Source: Xenorhabdus griffiniae (GTDB taxonomy: Bacteria; Pseudomonadota; Gammaproteobacteria; Enterobacterales; Enterobacteriaceae). Taken from it: DNA of 32,364 nt. A program made the position numbers and the translations under genes. The stretch lies in contig NZ_JADEUF010000038.1 of NCBI RefSeq assembly GCF_015163655.1, positions 1-32,364 of the forward strand. The letters run 5' to 3'. Below are positions 1 to 8,189 of the stretch, in pieces (position 1 is the first letter of the stretch; every line of letters starts with the position of its first letter). The notes below the pieces were generated by a model. That model searched no databases. It saw nothing but the letters and a program-made list of their open reading frames with translations, and was not told the origin of the DNA.

Positions 1-49
1 GCATCAATTCAAGGGCGCGTTTTTGTTCTGGTGTCAGATGAATTTTCAT
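1..49 (-). CDS. Probable IS630-family transposase, N-terminus only (runs off left edge)
   Basis: An ATG on the minus strand opens a frame that stays open to the window edge and begins MKIHLTPEQKRALELM. This opening resembles the N-terminus of IS630-type transposases common in Photorhabdus and Xenorhabdus, where the first residues lead into a helix-turn-helix. Only 16 residues are visible, so the assignment rests on recalled similarity. There is no clear Shine-Dalgarno sequence. The outer end of the element should lie between about 50 and 85, but I cannot define its terminal inverted repeat from one side. Half of an ERIC-like repeat follows immediately at 86-109. Confidence 0.42.
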   Translation of the reverse strand, partial: MKIHLTPEQKRALELM

Positions 50-85
50 GGTCGCAAGCATGATCGGATTAGGATAAAAAATCAA

Positions 86-109
86 GCATCTTCAATGACG
101 ATTGGTATA
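86..109. repeat. Partial ERIC-like repeat (one end only)
   Basis: The segment reads gcatcttcaatgacgattgg followed by tata. It matches the terminal half of the longer repeats seen at 11704, 18700 and 22790. The other half and the central GC-rich hairpin are missing. It lies next to the putative IS630 start, which suggests the insertion split or eroded the repeat. Confidence 0.35.
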
Positions 110-142
110 TACCCCGCGTTATTAATTATAAACGAGGATGTA

Positions 143-774
143 ATGCAATCGGATATTATCTATTTAACCAGAAAGCTGGTTTTTTTATTTTTTACGCATT
201 CGTGACAGCGGGAGTCACAGGTTTACTCTTTTTGGATGTTAATTACCTGAAAAATGGTGTACAGGAAGACTCATTGACTGAGATGTTTCAGGAGTTAACT
301 TTGCTGATTATTGCTGCTTTACTGTTTTATGAAGTAAAGAAAAATGTAAAGTTGCGTCCGGCATTGGCATTAATGGCTGGTTTTTTCAGTTGTCTTCTGA
401 TTAGAGAATTAGATATCTATTTTGATAATCTCTTCTTTCATGGTGCGTGGTCATGGTTTGCCATTCCACTTGCTTTAATCTGTATTGGGTATGCCTGCAA
501 CAATGGGCGGCAAACTCTCTCTGGGCTCGTCTATTTCACTCGTCACCAAAGTTATTCCATGATGGTTTGTGGTCTGTTGTGTGTATTGGTGTTTTCCCGT
601 TTATTTGGTATGGGGGCGCTGTGGCAGGGATTGATGGATGAACATTTTAACCGGACGGTTAAAAATATGGTGGAAGAAGGCTGTGAAATGTTGGGTTATG
701 CCCTATGTTTTATTGCCACACTTTGGTATTTGCCTGCCGCCCGCAAGCAACGTATTTCTAAAAATATTATTTAA
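143..774 (+). CDS. Predicted six-helix inner-membrane protein, reading frame interrupted near codon 15
   Basis: I do not recognise the family. The ATG at 143 has a good Shine-Dalgarno (gagg at 134-137) and opens MQSDIIYLTRKLVFLFFTHS, which stops at 203-205. The main body is in the -1 frame from about 187 to 774, and its only internal start is a weak GTG at 202. Joining the frames at the T TTT TTA heptamer (181-187) gives one protein of about 210 residues with a proper first membrane helix (KLVFLIFYAFVTAG...). Five further hydrophobic segments follow, near E-M-FQELTLLIIAALLFY, PALALMAGFFSCLL, WFAIPLALICIGYA, MMVCGLLCVLVF and MLGYALCFIATLWYL. A short stem GTGAC/GTCAC (202-218) lies downstream. 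The break could be a sequencing error in a T tract, a decaying or phase-variable gene, or recoding. If translation starts at GTG 202, the first helix is truncated. Confidence 0.6.
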
Positions 775-820
775 TTTCAATCTATTTTGAACTCAATTTT
801 TCAATGCTTACTTATTTGAA

Positions 821-850
821 GCAAATTTTGCCGATCACAGCAAAATTTGC
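821..850. terminator. Bidirectional terminator hairpin between convergent genes
   Basis: A perfect 11-bp inverted repeat (GCAAATTTTGC / GCAAAATTTGC) with an 8-nt loop sits between the plus-strand membrane protein gene and hmuV. The flanks are pyrimidine-rich on both sides (ctttcttg to the right). Confidence 0.6.
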
Positions 851-897
851 CTTTCTTGTCCGCTTCTCATCATTAAACGAAAATAAACGATAACCGT

Positions 898-1692
898 CTA
901 TTGGCGAAGATAGATCTGTGGTTGATGAGTTTCGGGGTGCTGCATAACGCCCAAATCGGCTTGATACCATTGCTTAAGAATATCGTCACGCAGTACATCT
1001 TGCGGAGTACCCGATGCGACTAATTGGCCTTTGTGCAACAAGATAATTTTATCGGCATAAAGTGAAGCCAGGTTCAAATCATGCAGTACACAACAGGCAG
1101 CAATGGGATGCTGTCGTGTCAGGCGGTGAACCAATCGCAATGTATGTTGTTGGTGATAAAGATCCAGTGCCGACGTGGGTTCATCCAAAAACAGACAAGA
1201 TTCGGTAGGTTCAGGGTGCCAAAGTTGAGCTAACACTCTTGCCAGTTGAACCCGTTGTTGTTCTCCCCCCGATAATTGCTGATAATTCCTGTTTCTCAGT
1301 TCTTCACACTCTGTTAAAGCAATCGCTTCATCAATGGCGATTTTTTTATGAGCATTTTCATGGGGAACACGTCCCATAGCAATGACTTCCTCTACACTAA
1401 ATGGAAAGGAGAGGGCGCTATATTGCCGCATGACTGCACGAATACGAGCCAGTTGCTGAGTTGGCCAGCGAGAAATAGGCGTTCCTTTTAACAGACAATC
1501 TCCCGAATTGGGTAGAATATAGCCGGTCAATAGACGTAACAGTGTTGATTTTCCCGCCCCGTTTGGGCCAATAATTGCTACAACTTCCCCTTGACGCAGG
1601 GAAAGGGAAACATCCTTGATGATCTGACGCTGCCCGATGAAATAATTTAAATTTCGTGCTTCAAGCAAATTATTTGACATGATCGGTTCCAT
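898..1692 (-). CDS. hmuV: Hemin ABC transporter ATP-binding protein HmuV
   Basis: This is the ATPase that energises hemin transport from periplasm to cytoplasm with the permease HmuU and the binding protein HmuT. The ABC motifs are all present: Walker [10 protein letters not shown] near residues 42-50, signature [13 protein letters not shown], Walker [13 protein letters not shown] and the H-loop VLHDLN. The protein ends in PQIYLRQ, as in Yersinia HmuV. I place the start at the ATG whose first base overlaps the hmuU stop (TAATG), giving 264 residues, close to the family length. A second ATG at 1680 (MSNNLLEA) has a better Shine-Dalgarno (GGAA) and is equally possible. A longer frame reaching 1728 would overlap hmuU more and is unlikely. 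It is the last gene of the operon. Confidence 0.95.
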   Translation of the reverse strand: MEPIMSNNLLEARNLNYFIGQRQIIKDVSLSLRQGEVVAIIGPNGAGKSTLLRLLTGYILPNSGDCLLKGTPISRWPTQQLARIRAVMRQYSALSFPFSVEEVIAMGRVPHENAHKKIAIDEAIALTECEELRNRNYQQLSGGEQQRVQLARVLAQLWHPEPTESCLFLDEPTSALDLYHQQHTLRLVHRLTRQHPIAACCVLHDLNLASLYADKIILLHKGQLVASGTPQDVLRDDILKQWYQADLGVMQHPETHQPQIYLRQ

Positions 1693-2693
1693 TATGAACG
1701 GTTTCTTGATGGCTTGAGGATAAGCCATAAAAAATAGGGGGCACCGATCAAACCAGTAATAAGACCTACTGGCATTTCAGCAGGGGAAACTAATGTCCTG
1801 GCTAATGTGTCGGCTTTTAGCAGAAGACAGGCACCACCGAGGGCAGATATCGGCAATAGCCAAGTATGATCTCCCCCAAACCGCTGCCTGGCAAGGTGTG
1901 GGATAACCAAGCCAATGAAGCCAATGACACCGGTCAAAGCAACGGCACATCCAACTAACAAGGCACTTAACAGCAATAATTGATATTTGGTGCGTTGGAC
2001 ATTAATACCTAAATAATGAGCTTCTTCATCACCCAGTTGTAGCAAATTGAGTTTGCGTGATTGACTGATTGTCAGCATACAGACAGGGATAATGAGTGAT
2101 GCCGCAATCGCCAGTGTTGGCCACTCTATTTGACTGAGTGAACCCATCATCCAAATGGAAAATTGGCGTAATTGTTGGTCGTTACTGATATAGCTTAATA
2201 CACCAATAAATGACGAACATAGTGCATTAATGGCGATGCCTGCAAGAAGCAGCTTTGACAGGTTACCGTGGTTATATTTGTTGAGAATGAATATTAGGGT
2301 TGATACTAATAGGCTGCCGATAAAAGCGGCAATAATATGTCCGTACAGCGCAATGCTGGCAGGTAAGGCGAAAGGCAGTACAATAAACATTGCAACGGTA
2401 AGTGCTGCACCACTGCTGATCCCTAATAATCCGGGATCGGCCAGAGGGTTACGAAATAATCCTTGCATTACGGCACCGGATATAGCTAACGCTCCTCCAA
2501 CGAGGATTGCCAGCAAAATACGTGGGAGACGAATGTTTAACCAGATTTGCCACTGTGGGTCATCCAAAGAGGATTCCCACAGTGTTTTAAAAGAAAGTGG
2601 CAATGCCCCCATATTTGCTGAGCTAATTGCCAGAAGGAACAACAATAAACTCAGCACTATCACACCGAAACTGGGAGAGCGGGAATGGCTCAT
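1692..2693 (-). CDS. hmuU: Hemin ABC transporter permease HmuU
   Basis: An integral membrane permease of the FecCD/BtuC family, 333 residues, with about nine to ten hydrophobic segments. Family hallmarks are [38 protein letters not shown] in the N-terminal third, written here as a region rather than a motif, and [15 protein letters not shown] near residue 260. That second region contacts the ATPase. The start overlaps the hmuT stop by four bases (ATGA), and the stop overlaps the hmuV start, so the three genes are translationally coupled. Its role is to carry hemin across the inner membrane. Confidence 0.95.
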   Translation of the reverse strand: MSHSRSPSFGVIVLSLLLFLLAISSANMGALPLSFKTLWESSLDDPQWQIWLNIRLPRILLAILVGGALAISGAVMQGLFRNPLADPGLLGISSGAALTVAMFIVLPFALPASIALYGHIIAAFIGSLLVSTLIFILNKYNHGNLSKLLLAGIAINALCSSFIGVLSYISNDQQLRQFSIWMMGSLSQIEWPTLAIAASLIIPVCMLTISQSRKLNLLQLGDEEAHYLGINVQRTKYQLLLLSALLVGCAVALTGVIGFIGLVIPHLARQRFGGDHTWLLPISALGGACLLLKADTLARTLVSPAEMPVGLITGLIGAPYFLWLILKPSRNRS

Positions 2694-3508
2694 TGCGCTT
2701 TCTCCGCAGCATCACGGACTTGTTTCATCACAGCGGGTGTTTGCAGGCCGAAACCAAGCAGGCCCATTTCATCAACAACCACGACTTGTTTTTTCTTTCC
2801 TGCTGGTGTGAAACTTAACCCAGGAAGCTGCCAAACTTTATCCATCCCACCTAACGTTTTTAGCCCTTCGGTGCTGACTAGCAGTAAGTCCGGCTTGCTG
2901 GCAATAACCCCTTCCTGAGATAAAGGGCGGTATCCCTGGAAGCCTTGCATTGCATTTTTTGCCCCAATGGTACGGATAATTTGATCGGCTGCGGTTTTTT
3001 GACCAGCTGCCATTGGCATAATGCCACCGTGACTCATGATAAAGACTATTTTGGTGGAAATATCTGATGTGGCGATATCTGCGAGTTGTTGCCGATATTG
3101 AGCAATCAATGCTTCACCACGTTTTTCCTGGTTGACCGCCTTGGCGACGGTCATGATTTTTGCAGGAACGGCTTCTAACGAGGTTTCGCTGGTCACTTTA
3201 ATAACTTTTACACCGGAATCTTCGACTTGCTTGAGTGCCAGGGACGGTTGGGCCGACTCACTTGCAATCACCAGTGAGGGGCGCATGGATAGAATCCCTT
3301 CTGAATTCAACATCCTCATATATCCGATGTCGGGTAGGGAAAGCAGTTCTTTGGGATTTTGGCTGGTACTGTCCCTTGCGACAACGTTCTGTCCTTCACC
3401 AAGTGCAAAAACAATTTCAGACACATCGCCACCAATGGTCACAATGCGTTCAGCAGAGAACACATTAAAAGAGATGGCAAGCATAAATGTTAGAAGCCAT
3501 TTTTTCAT
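2690..3508 (-). CDS. hmuT: Periplasmic hemin-binding protein HmuT
   Basis: The substrate-binding component of the hemin importer. The N-terminus MKKWLLTFMLAISFNVFSA is a classic Sec signal peptide, with cleavage likely after FSA before ERIVTIGGD. The rest is a class III periplasmic-binding protein of the BtuF/FhuD type, matching HmuT in motifs such as GGDVSEIVFALGEG near the N-terminus. I chose the ATG at 3508 because it overlaps the hmuS stop (ATGA) and begins exactly at the signal peptide. The upstream TTG at 3517 is less likely. Length is 272 residues, normal for the family. Confidence 0.94.
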   Translation of the reverse strand: MKKWLLTFMLAISFNVFSAERIVTIGGDVSEIVFALGEGQNVVARDSTSQNPKELLSLPDIGYMRMLNSEGILSMRPSLVIASESAQPSLALKQVEDSGVKVIKVTSETSLEAVPAKIMTVAKAVNQEKRGEALIAQYRQQLADIATSDISTKIVFIMSHGGIMPMAAGQKTAADQIIRTIGAKNAMQGFQGYRPLSQEGVIASKPDLLLVSTEGLKTLGGMDKVWQLPGLSFTPAGKKKQVVVVDEMGLLGFGLQTPAVMKQVRDAAEKAQ

Positions 3509-4578
3509 GCTACACAAGTTTCCTGTTCTGGTTGCAGTTTAGGTAAAGCAGCAATTTGTTCACGCCACTGGGCTTGTTCAGGCGTGCCTTCAGTGCGTTG
3601 GCCGTACAACTGTGCGATTTGGTTGCCATTGGCATCAAACAATTCAAGGCTGGTGACGAAGCCACAATCGGTGGGTTTACGGGTAACCCAGCTTTCTGCG
3701 ACGGCACTTTCAATCAGGTGCAGAGTGAAATTGCGGTTGAAAATGTTGAGCCATTTTTGGGAAGAATTTTCTTCCTGATACGGCATCAAACGTTCCAATT
3801 TACCCGTGAAAATCTGGACACAACCACGGTTTCCGACAAAGATCATGATTTCGTTTTGATCTTTATAAGCAACTTCAACAAGTTGAGTGAGTGCTGAATT
3901 ATCCACGCGATAAGCCAAATCATCTTTAACGGCGTTAAAAATCTGCTGGCGGTTAAGATTGTGGCGTTTCATCATGATGAAGAATTGATGAACATCCGTC
4001 ATGGCACGCCATTCTTCATCTAATTGTACTTTCAGTTGTTCCGTTACTTCTGCATGTTCAGGCACTTCTTCTGGCTGAATTTCCAGCGCTGGATTTTCAC
4101 TAGTCTGATATTTTTCGATCAGTGCATCCCATGCAGCCATATCGGTGTTGCTGGTGGCATAGACTTTATGCAACGCATCGCCTTGGCGGTCAAAGAATTG
4201 AATGCTATGACGCACACCATTCTTGGCGGGTTCAACCAAAGAGAAAACACTGTTCCAGTGTTCGAAGAATAGACGCAAGTCAAGCTCACGTGGGTTAAGG
4301 ATCAAACCAACATGTGGGCTAAATTTGGTATTTTCGTAGCGTCCAATATGTTCATGAACGGCAAAGTCGTTACGGGTAATCGCCTTAGTTTCGCCAACTG
4401 TTGCTAGTTCTTGAAGCAGGGTAGGAGCATCAATATTCAAACGTTTTGCATCGATACCGACACGGCTATGCAATAACTCGCCTTCGCTGACATTAAGGTA
4501 AGCAGCCAAATCGCGAGCATATTTAGCTTTGTTTTCTGCCTTGGCTTGTAGGTAACGTTCATAAAGTGACTGATTCAC
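3505..4578 (-). CDS. hmuS: Hemin-degrading/transfer factor HmuS
   Basis: A cytoplasmic protein of the HemS/HmuS/ChuS family, which binds incoming hemin and degrades it or hands it on. Two repeated halves are visible (the IGRYENTKFSPHVGLILNPRELDLR region and the later FVGNRGCVQIFTGKLERL region), as expected. The frame is open upstream to 4659, but the start is best set at GTG 4578 (VNQSLYERYLQAKAENKAKY...). That start aligns with the family N-terminus and has an excellent AAGGAG Shine-Dalgarno nine bases upstream. This gives 357 residues. A 74-base gap separates it from hmuR, and its stop overlaps hmuT. Confidence 0.93.
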   Translation of the reverse strand: MNQSLYERYLQAKAENKAKYARDLAAYLNVSEGELLHSRVGIDAKRLNIDAPTLLQELATVGETKAITRNDFAVHEHIGRYENTKFSPHVGLILNPRELDLRLFFEHWNSVFSLVEPAKNGVRHSIQFFDRQGDALHKVYATSNTDMAAWDALIEKYQTSENPALEIQPEEVPEHAEVTEQLKVQLDEEWRAMTDVHQFFIMMKRHNLNRQQIFNAVKDDLAYRVDNSALTQLVEVAYKDQNEIMIFVGNRGCVQIFTGKLERLMPYQEENSSQKWLNIFNRNFTLHLIESAVAESWVTRKPTDCGFVTSLELFDANGNQIAQLYGQRTEGTPEQAQWREQIAALPKLQPEQETCVA

Positions 4579-4652
4579 AGTTGCTAGCTCCTTAAAAAAA
4601 CGGTGTTTAAACAGTGTTGTTCTAAAATCGAGATAATAATCTGTTTGTTCTT

Positions 4653-6686
4653 CTACCACTGGTAGCTGACAAACAGTTTGGCATTACGGCCATGCTGTGG
4701 TGCTCCCACTGATGAGTAATAGGCTTTATCAAAAGCGTTACCCAATACAACAGAGGTAGTTAGCCCTTTTAATGTTCCAGTGCCATGATAGCTAACGTAG
4801 AAGTCATTGACGCCATAACCTGCGTATTGAGAAACCTTCCGACCGAATTCATCTCTATTAGTGCCATATTCTCCTTTAACTTGGGTATGTTGGGTGAATT
4901 TACCGATCCATCCAATAGAGAAATCTGTGTCAGATAATGGAATATCCAAAGTACTGGTTAGGGTATCAGGACTGAGTGCTCCTATAGATGCCCCAGTTTT
5001 TTCGTTTTTACCCGTTGTTCGGTTATAAGCAAGATTCCAGGAGAACCAGTCAGAATCATACGTCATAGAAACATCCCAACCCCAAATCTTAGCTTTTGGA
5101 ATGTTGATTGATTGTGTGAAACCTTTCCCCATGGTGAATGTGATGTAATCTTTCGCTTGAGTATCAAAATAACTGGCTTTAAATTTCAGGCCATCATTGT
5201 TGGCAAACAGTTCATCGAAACGCAACCCGAAACCGTATTCCTGAGTTTCATTACTTTCAGGACGTAGGTTTGGATTGGGTTTCCAGTAGTTTCCAGGAAA
5301 ATGCATGGAATCGTTATACATTTCACCCATGGTCGGAGAACGGAATGCTTGAGAATAAGAGGCAAATAGCATTGACCAATCTGTAGGGGTAATACTAACG
5401 GCGCCTTTTGATGACCATTTGTCGGCACTAATATCATCATATTTGCTATTTGTGGCTTTGTAATTGTCGTAACGTGTACCCACAATAAATGAGACAGGTA
5501 AATCACGCAGGGTCATTTCATCTTGAACCCAGCCAGATGCAAAACGGATATCGGCATTGGGAAAGCCCATTACAATACTGCTACTTGGCTTTTGTTTTTG
5601 TTTATAGGCTTCACCACCATAAGTAAATTGGTGGGCAGCAAAGGCAGCACTTCCCAAATGGGAACGGTTTTCAAGTTTTATACCATAAGTTTCTTGTTTA
5701 CGACCTTCAAAAACCTTGTCTTTGCTTCTGTTATTAATATTGATATCGGAATAATAAATATCTGCTTTGGCGTTTAACCAACTATATTGGGCTGGGTTTA
5801 ATTGATAAGACAATTGAGCATCACGTTGCGCTGTGGTGCGGTCTACTCGTTTGTTTCTCCCGTCATAGGTGCCTTGTGGATTTTTAGGCTCATGTGCTTC
5901 ATTGCGGTAATAACGCAAGTTGCCACTGAGCTTTTGGTTGTCATCTATTTTCCAGGAACCTTTTACCAAAGCATTGCCACTGAATTCGTCGTTATTTTCT
6001 GTTATGCCTTTACCGAAACGGATATTACCCGCGTCACGGGTGCCAAATGCAACTAAACCATCAAACTGTTCGGTTTTACCGAATGCAGCGCCCCCAAATC
6101 CCAGACTGTGGTCACCGCTCCCTGCGCGGCTAAAAACACGAAAACCCGTATTTTTGCCTGCTTCCAGTAAATCAGCAGCATCTACTGTTTGATAGGCAAT
6201 AACACCACCCAAAGCACCACTGCCATAAAGGAGTGCTGATGGGCCACGGACAACTTCCACTTGCTTAATCAAAGCGGGATCGAGAAAGACACCATTGAGG
6301 TGTCCGGTGTCAGTTCCTTGCCGAATACCATCAACAAGGGTCAAAACTCCTTTTTGGGTATAACCCCGAATGCTGATATCTTGCCCATTGGTACGGCCAA
6401 TACCCGCGACACTAACGCCTGGAATATTGTGCAGTAAATCATTTGCGTTGCCTGCAACCTGACTGCTGGCTGAATTGCCTTCAATGACTGTCACCATCAT
6501 AGGGGCTTCAAAACTGTCACGTTGGTTGCCAGTGGCATAGACAGTTACCGTGTCTTTGGAAGATTTCTCTTGCTTGGAATGTACTGTTTCCGAAGGTACT
6601 GCTGTGGCATACGCAGAAGATAGACTCGCGAAGATGAGTACACTTAATGTAGACAATTTCAGGCTTGGTGATTTAATTAAAGTCAT
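4653..6686 (-). CDS. hmuR: TonB-dependent outer-membrane hemin receptor HmuR
   Basis: A 677-residue outer-membrane receptor that takes up hemin using TonB energy. A signal peptide ends around SSAYA, a TonB box (DTVTVYA) follows near residue 46, then the plug domain (DISIRGYTQKGVLTLVDGIRQG, VEVVRGPSALLYGSGALGG) and the barrel. The protein ends in SYQW with a C-terminal aromatic residue for barrel assembly. His129 (DTGHLNG) matches the plug histidine implicated in hemin binding in Yersinia HmuR. The barrel motif FRAP...NPNL appears as FRSP...NPNLRPE, a conservative change. The ATG at 6686 is preferred over a TTG at 6695. A nine-codon frame (6673-6702) overlaps the start. It is the first gene of the operon and lies behind a Fur-box palindrome. 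Confidence 0.95.
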   Translation of the reverse strand: MTLIKSPSLKLSTLSVLIFASLSSAYATAVPSETVHSKQEKSSKDTVTVYATGNQRDSFEAPMMVTVIEGNSASSQVAGNANDLLHNIPGVSVAGIGRTNGQDISIRGYTQKGVLTLVDGIRQGTDTGHLNGVFLDPALIKQVEVVRGPSALLYGSGALGGVIAYQTVDAADLLEAGKNTGFRVFSRAGSGDHSLGFGGAAFGKTEQFDGLVAFGTRDAGNIRFGKGITENNDEFSGNALVKGSWKIDDNQKLSGNLRYYRNEAHEPKNPQGTYDGRNKRVDRTTAQRDAQLSYQLNPAQYSWLNAKADIYYSDININNRSKDKVFEGRKQETYGIKLENRSHLGSAAFAAHQFTYGGEAYKQKQKPSSSIVMGFPNADIRFASGWVQDEMTLRDLPVSFIVGTRYDNYKATNSKYDDISADKWSSKGAVSITPTDWSMLFASYSQAFRSPTMGEMYNDSMHFPGNYWKPNPNLRPESNETQEYGFGLRFDELFANNDGLKFKASYFDTQAKDYITFTMGKGFTQSINIPKAKIWGWDVSMTYDSDWFSWNLAYNRTTGKNEKTGASIGALSPDTLTSTLDIPLSDTDFSIGWIGKFTQHTQVKGEYGTNRDEFGRKVSQYAGYGVNDFYVSYHGTGTLKGLTTSVVLGNAFDKAYYSSVGAPQHGRNAKLFVSYQW

Positions 6687-6702
6687 GCAAGTCAATTTCC
6701 AT
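6673..6702 (-). other. Short upstream frame overlapping the hmuR start
   Basis: The minus strand reads ATG GAA ATT GAC TTG CAT GAC TTT AAT TAA (MEIDLHDFN), starting 16 bases before the hmuR ATG and ending inside hmuR in another frame. Its own Shine-Dalgarno is weak, and its GGAA could instead serve hmuR. Translation of this frame is unproven. Confidence 0.2.
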
Positions 6703-6823
6703 AGTGAAATAGTGCGTTCTTATGAACACAATTAACTGATATATCACTGTTATTTAGCAGTGAGTTTGTTAGATTTTTTATTGTGTCAGAGTTGACCATC
6801 AATGTAGTTGATTTTATTGAACA

Positions 6824-6853
6824 ATAATTATTCTGATATTGAGAATAATTATC
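6824..6853 (-). promoter_or_regulatory. Fur box / large palindrome upstream of hmuR
   Basis: The 19-mer GATATTGAGAATAATTATC (6835-6853) matches the Fur consensus GATAATGATAATCATTATC at 16 of 19 positions. It is part of a larger inverted repeat, ATAATTATTCT - gatattg - AGAATAATTAT (6824-6852), which could hold overlapping Fur dimers. It lies about 140 bases before the hmuR start, so iron repression of hmuRSTUV is expected. Core promoter hexamers are ambiguous in this AT-rich stretch. The remaining leader (6703-6823) holds a small hairpin TCACTG/CAGTGA near 6745-6764. Confidence 0.8.
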
Positions 6854-6943
6854 GTTTCAATGGTGGTTAACTTCAAGCTATTTTTTCTATACCTGAAATT
6901 TTAAGTTAATATTTTGATTTTAAAGGATTTAAATTTATGGTTA

Positions 6944-6971
6944 TTGGCTCCCGATAGTCGGTGGGAGCCAA
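6944..6971 (-). terminator. Terminator hairpin after aroH
   Basis: A 9-bp perfect stem TTGGCTCCC/GGGAGCCAA with a 10-nt loop lies 15 bases past the aroH stop. The following bases in the minus direction are AT-rich but not a clean U run. Confidence 0.6.
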
Positions 6972-6985
6972 AGCAGGGAAAGGAT

Positions 6986-8032
6986 TCAGGAACGATTTCT
7001 CATGGCTTCATCAAGAATATTGATAAATTCTTCCGTGTCTTGCCAGCCAAGACATGGATCGGTAATAGATTGGCCGTAGGTCAAAGATTCTCCCTTAATA
7101 ACTTTTTGCGTTCCTTCAACTAAAAAGCTTTCTGCCATAACACCAGCAATTGCTGTTGAGCCAGATTGGATCTGTTCACCAATATTTCTTGCTATATCCA
7201 ATTGACGACGATGAATTTTCTGGCAATTAGCATGGCTACAATCCACAATTAAGCGTTCAGGTAAGTGAAATTCACGTAATTTATGGCAAGTTGCTGCAAT
7301 ATCTTCAGCACTGTAATTCGGTTTTTTCCCACCACGCATAATAATATGTCCATAGGGGTTGCCACTGGTTTGATAAATCGTCATCTGACCATTTTTATCT
7401 GGGGACAAAAACATATGTTTGGCTCGTACTGCACGTATTGCATCAATAGCGATAAGCGTATTGCCATCTGTCCCGTTTTTAAAACCCACTGGGCATGACA
7501 AGGCAGAGGCCATTTCTCGGTGAATTTGGCTCTCTGTTGTTCTGGCGCCGATCGCTCCCCAACTGATTAAATCAGCAATGTATTGACCAGTGACCATATC
7601 CAGAAATTCTGTGGCTGTCGGGACACCTAATTCATTGATATCAATTAACAGTTTACGGGCAAGTGCGATCCCTTGATTAACCTGGCAAGAACCGTCTAAC
7701 AGGGGATCTGAAATCAAGCCTTTCCAGCCAACAACGGTTCTCGGTTTCTCGAAATAAGTTCGCATCACAATTTCGAGATTTTGCTGGTATTTTTTACGCA
7801 GGAGGTGTAAGCGAGAGGCATAATCAAGAGCTGCATCAACATCGTGAATGGAGCAAGGGCCAATAATAACCAATAGACGTTGATCTTCGCCTGTTAGGAT
7901 GGATTCAATACGCTTTCGTGACAATGTCACATTTTGTAATATTTTGTCTGATATAGGATATTGTTCTGCAAGCGCTTTAGGTGTGATCAGGCTATCAATG
8001 CGGTGGGTTCTTAACTCATCTGTTTTGTACAT
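6986..8032 (-). CDS. aroH: DAHP synthase, AroH (tryptophan-sensitive) type
   Basis: 3-Deoxy-D-arabino-heptulosonate-7-phosphate synthase condenses PEP with erythrose 4-phosphate, the first step of aromatic amino acid synthesis. The 348-residue length equals E. coli AroH. The opening MYKTDELRTHRIDSLITP and long stretches such as LLVIIGPCSIHD, MRTYFEKPRTVVGWKGL, GAIGARTTESQ and GVMAESFLVEGTQ match AroH better than AroG or AroF as I recall them. Its place beside ppsR also fits E. coli aroH. I see no convincing TrpR operator (GTACTAGTT-type) in the 157-base upstream region, so tryptophan control may be lost or different. The Shine-Dalgarno is weak (GAAAG). Confidence 0.92.
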   Translation of the reverse strand: MYKTDELRTHRIDSLITPKALAEQYPISDKILQNVTLSRKRIESILTGEDQRLLVIIGPCSIHDVDAALDYASRLHLLRKKYQQNLEIVMRTYFEKPRTVVGWKGLISDPLLDGSCQVNQGIALARKLLIDINELGVPTATEFLDMVTGQYIADLISWGAIGARTTESQIHREMASALSCPVGFKNGTDGNTLIAIDAIRAVRAKHMFLSPDKNGQMTIYQTSGNPYGHIIMRGGKKPNYSAEDIAATCHKLREFHLPERLIVDCSHANCQKIHRRQLDIARNIGEQIQSGSTAIAGVMAESFLVEGTQKVIKGESLTYGQSITDPCLGWQDTEEFINILDEAMRNRS

Positions 8033-8082
8033 ATACTTTCTTTCTCGGATTTTACTTCATATTTGTGACAGAGACTGAAATA

Positions 8083-8112
8083 ACTGGGGATCACAATAAC
8101 TCAACCCCCAGT
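8083..8112 (-). terminator. Hairpin between ppsR and aroH
   Basis: A stem ACTGGGG/CCCCAGT with a 16-nt loop lies between the ppsR stop (8190) and the aroH start (8032). It has no U tract. It could be a weak terminator for ppsR or structure in the aroH leader. No tryptophan-rich leader peptide is visible, so classical attenuation is unlikely. Confidence 0.4.
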
Positions 8113-8189
8113 AAATTCAACAGACAATCATGATATTTACGCGAGAAAGTGTCGTGAATAAATATTGTTAAACATGTTATGTTTTGCAA

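Noticed and set aside
2230..2811. 193-residue frame antisense to hmuU/hmuT
   Set aside because: A shadow of two well-supported genes, with a composition unlike real proteins.
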